This document shows, in pieces, positions 47,554-48,898 of a stretch of 48,898 nt of DNA. Below the pieces are notes generated by a model that was given only the letters and a program-made list of their open reading frames with translations, did no database searches and was not told where the DNA came from. The first letter of the stretch is position 1; every line of letters starts with the position of its first letter. The translations under genes were made by a program, and so were the position numbers. This stretch comes from Fumia sp045121595 (lineage in GTDB: Bacteria > Bacillota > Clostridia > Oscillospirales > Ruminococcaceae). The stretch lies in assembly GCA_045121595.1 (NCBI GenBank), contig JBGVGI010000098.1, positions 1 through 48,898 of the forward strand. The letters are read 5' to 3'.

Positions 47554-48607
47554 AGTATTCGCAGACAAGCATATCGCCACTTTCTGTATAATGTTTTGCG
47601 AGATATTTTTCGGAATTTGTAATACAGTTCGGATTAGAGCAGGGAACACCTGCGTGAGATTTTCCGTAAAAGAGAGGATTAATAGTATCGGTGTTCTGCA
47701 AAAGTTCTATAATCAGTGCCATTCTTCCGTAGACACCGTACTGCGCCTGTTTAAAATATGCGGCTCTCGGGTCGAGGTCAACTTCTGGAGTTATCTCATC
47801 AACACGGGGAAGCGGATGAAGTACGCGCATATCTTTTTTTGCAAGGGAAAGTTTTTCGGTATCAAGAACGTAAACGTTTTTCTGGGAATTGTATTCTTCC
47901 TCACTTGCAAAGCGTTCTTTCTGAATTCTCGTCATATAAAGCACGTCAAGGTCACCGATTGCCTCAGTTAAAGAGAATACTTCAGTATATGGACAACCTG
48001 CCGCATCCAAAACAGCCTTTATATAAGGAGGAATTGCAAGTTCCTTTGTCGAAATCAAAACGAACTTGTTTCCTTTATATTTGCTGAGCGCTTTTACAAG
48101 GGAATGAACGGTACGACCATTTTTAAGGTCACCGCAGATACCAATGGTGAGGTTATCAAGTCTTCCTTTTTCACGGACTAAAGTAACAAGGTCGGTGAGA
48201 GTCTGCGTCGGGTGGAGGTGTCCGCCGTCACCTGCGTTGATAACAGGACAATGCTCGGAGTATGCAGCGGCAGCTTTGGCCGCACCCTCAACCGGATGAC
48301 GAATGGCGATAATATCGGAATATGAATTCATTACTTTAATAGTATCGGCTAAGGATTCACCTTTTGCAACAGAGGAGTTTTGCGGATTTGAAAATCCGAT
48401 AATCTGTCCGCCAAGACGAAGCATAGCCGTCTGGAAAGACATTTGTGTACGGGTGGAAGGTTCAAAGAAAAGGGTAGCCAGAATCTTTCCTTCCATAATT
48501 CCAAAGAAATCTTTTGGATTTTTTTCGATTTTTAAAGCAAGATTTATAATGTTGTCCCACTGTTCCATGGGTAAATCAGCAAGGTCTATTAAATGGTTAA
48601 AGCTCAT
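47531..48607 (-). CDS. pyrB: Aspartate carbamoyltransferase with fused PyrI-like zinc ribbon
   Basis: Catalyses the condensation of carbamoyl phosphate and aspartate in pyrimidine synthesis. Carbamoyl-phosphate motif FFEPSTRTQMSF (about residues 48-60), HPTQTLTDL and DPRAAYFKQAQYGVYGRMAL are all present, so the catalytic chain is complete by about residue 305. The extra ~50 residues end in C-x4-C-x20-C-x2-C (CSNPNC then VCEYC). This closely matches the zinc domain of the regulatory chain PyrI, whose known spacing is C-x4-C-x23-C-x2-C. The allosteric nucleotide domain of PyrI is absent. The ATG at 48607 follows GAGGAG on the minus strand. An oxidoreductase gene overlaps its 3' end. Confidence 0.94.
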   Translation of the reverse strand: MSFNHLIDLADLPMEQWDNIINLALKIEKNPKDFFGIMEGKILATLFFEPSTRTQMSFQTAMLRLGGQIIGFSNPQNSSVAKGESLADTIKVMNSYSDIIAIRHPVEGAAKAAAAYSEHCPVINAGDGGHLHPTQTLTDLVTLVREKGRLDNLTIGICGDLKNGRTVHSLVKALSKYKGNKFVLISTKELAIPPYIKAVLDAAGCPYTEVFSLTEAIGDLDVLYMTRIQKERFASEEEYNSQKNVYVLDTEKLSLAKKDMRVLHPLPRVDEITPEVDLDPRAAYFKQAQYGVYGRMALIIELLQNTDTINPLFYGKSHAGVPCSNPNCITNSEKYLAKHYTESGDMLVCEYCEHKTLI

Positions 48608-48638
48608 ATTTTACTCCTCGATTAATATTTTCATATAT

Positions 48639-48667
48639 ATTTTATCATTTTCACTCTAAAATGACAA
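48639..48667 (-). promoter_or_regulatory. pyrB: Promoter of pyrB
   Basis: On the minus strand: TTGTCA (48667-48662), 17 bp, TAAAAT (48644-48639). The leader is short, so no PyrR attenuator fits. Confidence 0.7.
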
Positions 48668-48724
48668 TAGTTTTGGGTAAAAAATTGTAAAAAATGAGAA
48701 ATTTCGTTTTTTTTCAAAAAAGTG

Positions 48725-48753
48725 TTGACAAATGGAAAAGAAAGTGATAAAAT
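48725..48753 (+). promoter_or_regulatory. Promoter of a probable rRNA operon leader
   Basis: TTGACA (48725-48730), 17 bp, TAAAAT (48748-48753), with A/T-rich DNA upstream such as an UP element would have. Confidence 0.75.
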
Positions 48754-48759
48754 AAACAA

Positions 48760-48898
48760 GCTGTCCCGAAAAAAGCGGACAGACAGGAGCTTGAAAATTA
48801 AACAATATCGTAACGAATTAACAAACCTGAAATTCCTGATATTGAAAGATATCAGAGTAACTCTTCAGCAATGAAGAAAAGTAATTCAAGACGAAGAT
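48760..48898 (+). other. Untranslated leader running off the window, probably of an rRNA operon
   Basis: No reading frame is seen. Hairpins CTGTCC/GGACAG (48761-48782) and CTGATAT/ATATCAG (near 48837-48856) surround GCTTGAAAATTAAACAATATCG, a phrase familiar from clostridial rRNA spacers and leaders. The 16S rRNA itself is not reached, so this is inference. Confidence 0.5.

Noticed and set aside
1..48898. CRISPR arrays, tRNA genes, integrase or phage modules
   Set aside because: I looked through the intergenic regions and saw no spaced direct repeats, cloverleaf sequences or phage genes.

Overview
The window reads as chromosomal core DNA of a low-GC, endospore-lineage Firmicute, most likely a gut or rumen clostridium (Oscillospirales-like). 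The signs are a T-box in front of proS, an L10 leader before rplJ-rplL, a class I tetrahydrofolate riboswitch before folT, SpoVS, YmdB, an [FeFe] hydrogenase, a BspA-type leucine-rich-repeat protein with a dockerin-like tail, and many sigma-A promoters with 17-bp spacers. No CRISPR array, prophage, tRNA or rRNA body is visible. The last 170 bases look like the start of an rRNA operon leader.

Layout. 1-5.0 kb: 3' end of an [FeFe] hydrogenase, a small HTH-like protein, T-box plus proS, then an accessory patch with a palindromic MITE-like element, a set of strong hairpins with its own promoter and terminator, an unrecognised membrane protein and a TM2 protein. 5.0-10 kb: alr (minus), a 590-bp AT-rich gap with four TTTTCCACA boxes, and carB without carA. 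10-17.5 kb: an EF-G-like GTPase, an MsmX/UgpC-type ABC ATPase, the LRR/dockerin surface protein, DUF896 and DUF1846 proteins. 17.5-23.3 kb: PHP phosphatase (minus), GNAT, yerC-type regulator plus methyltransferase, hslO-ymdB, spoVS, pduL, GNAT (minus). 23.4-27.1 kb: the translation/transcription cluster rpmG-secE-nusG-rplK-rplA, then rplJ-rplL. 27.1-35.3 kb: a DUF4358 lipoprotein, an AraC regulator divergent from galK-galT, a PflA-like radical SAM protein with an ABC exporter, a TIGR01212 radical SAM protein and a REP-associated transposase. 35.3-39.6 kb (minus): lon-ysxC-lysA. 39.8-42.5 kb: a 48-residue protein, two TIM-barrel sugar isomerases (minus) and their divergent AraC regulator. 42.5-46.1 kb: NUDIX (minus), a DUF5685-DnaJ-membrane protein operon, and folT under its riboswitch. 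46.2-48.6 kb: tyrA, then pyrB (minus) and a flavodoxin-like oxidoreductase overlapping its end.

Most genes are housekeeping: pyrimidine synthesis (carB, pyrB), cell wall and lysine (alr, lysA), galactose use by the Leloir pathway (galK, galT), acetate formation (pduL), hydrogen metabolism, redox and protein quality control (hslO, lon).

The items most worth a second look are: (1) the transposase gene at 34777-35271, which carries inside its reading frame two inverted copies of the same REP-like hairpin with a compensatory base-pair change; (2) the aspartate carbamoyltransferase with a PyrI-like zinc ribbon fused to its C terminus; (3) the DUF5685/J-protein/membrane-protein operon, whose DUF5685 member has two Asp-rich motifs and whose J-protein ends in an 11-cysteine tail; (4) the structured RNA at 3648-3847; (5) the folT leader, whose SD-sequestering helix also has the form of a terminator.
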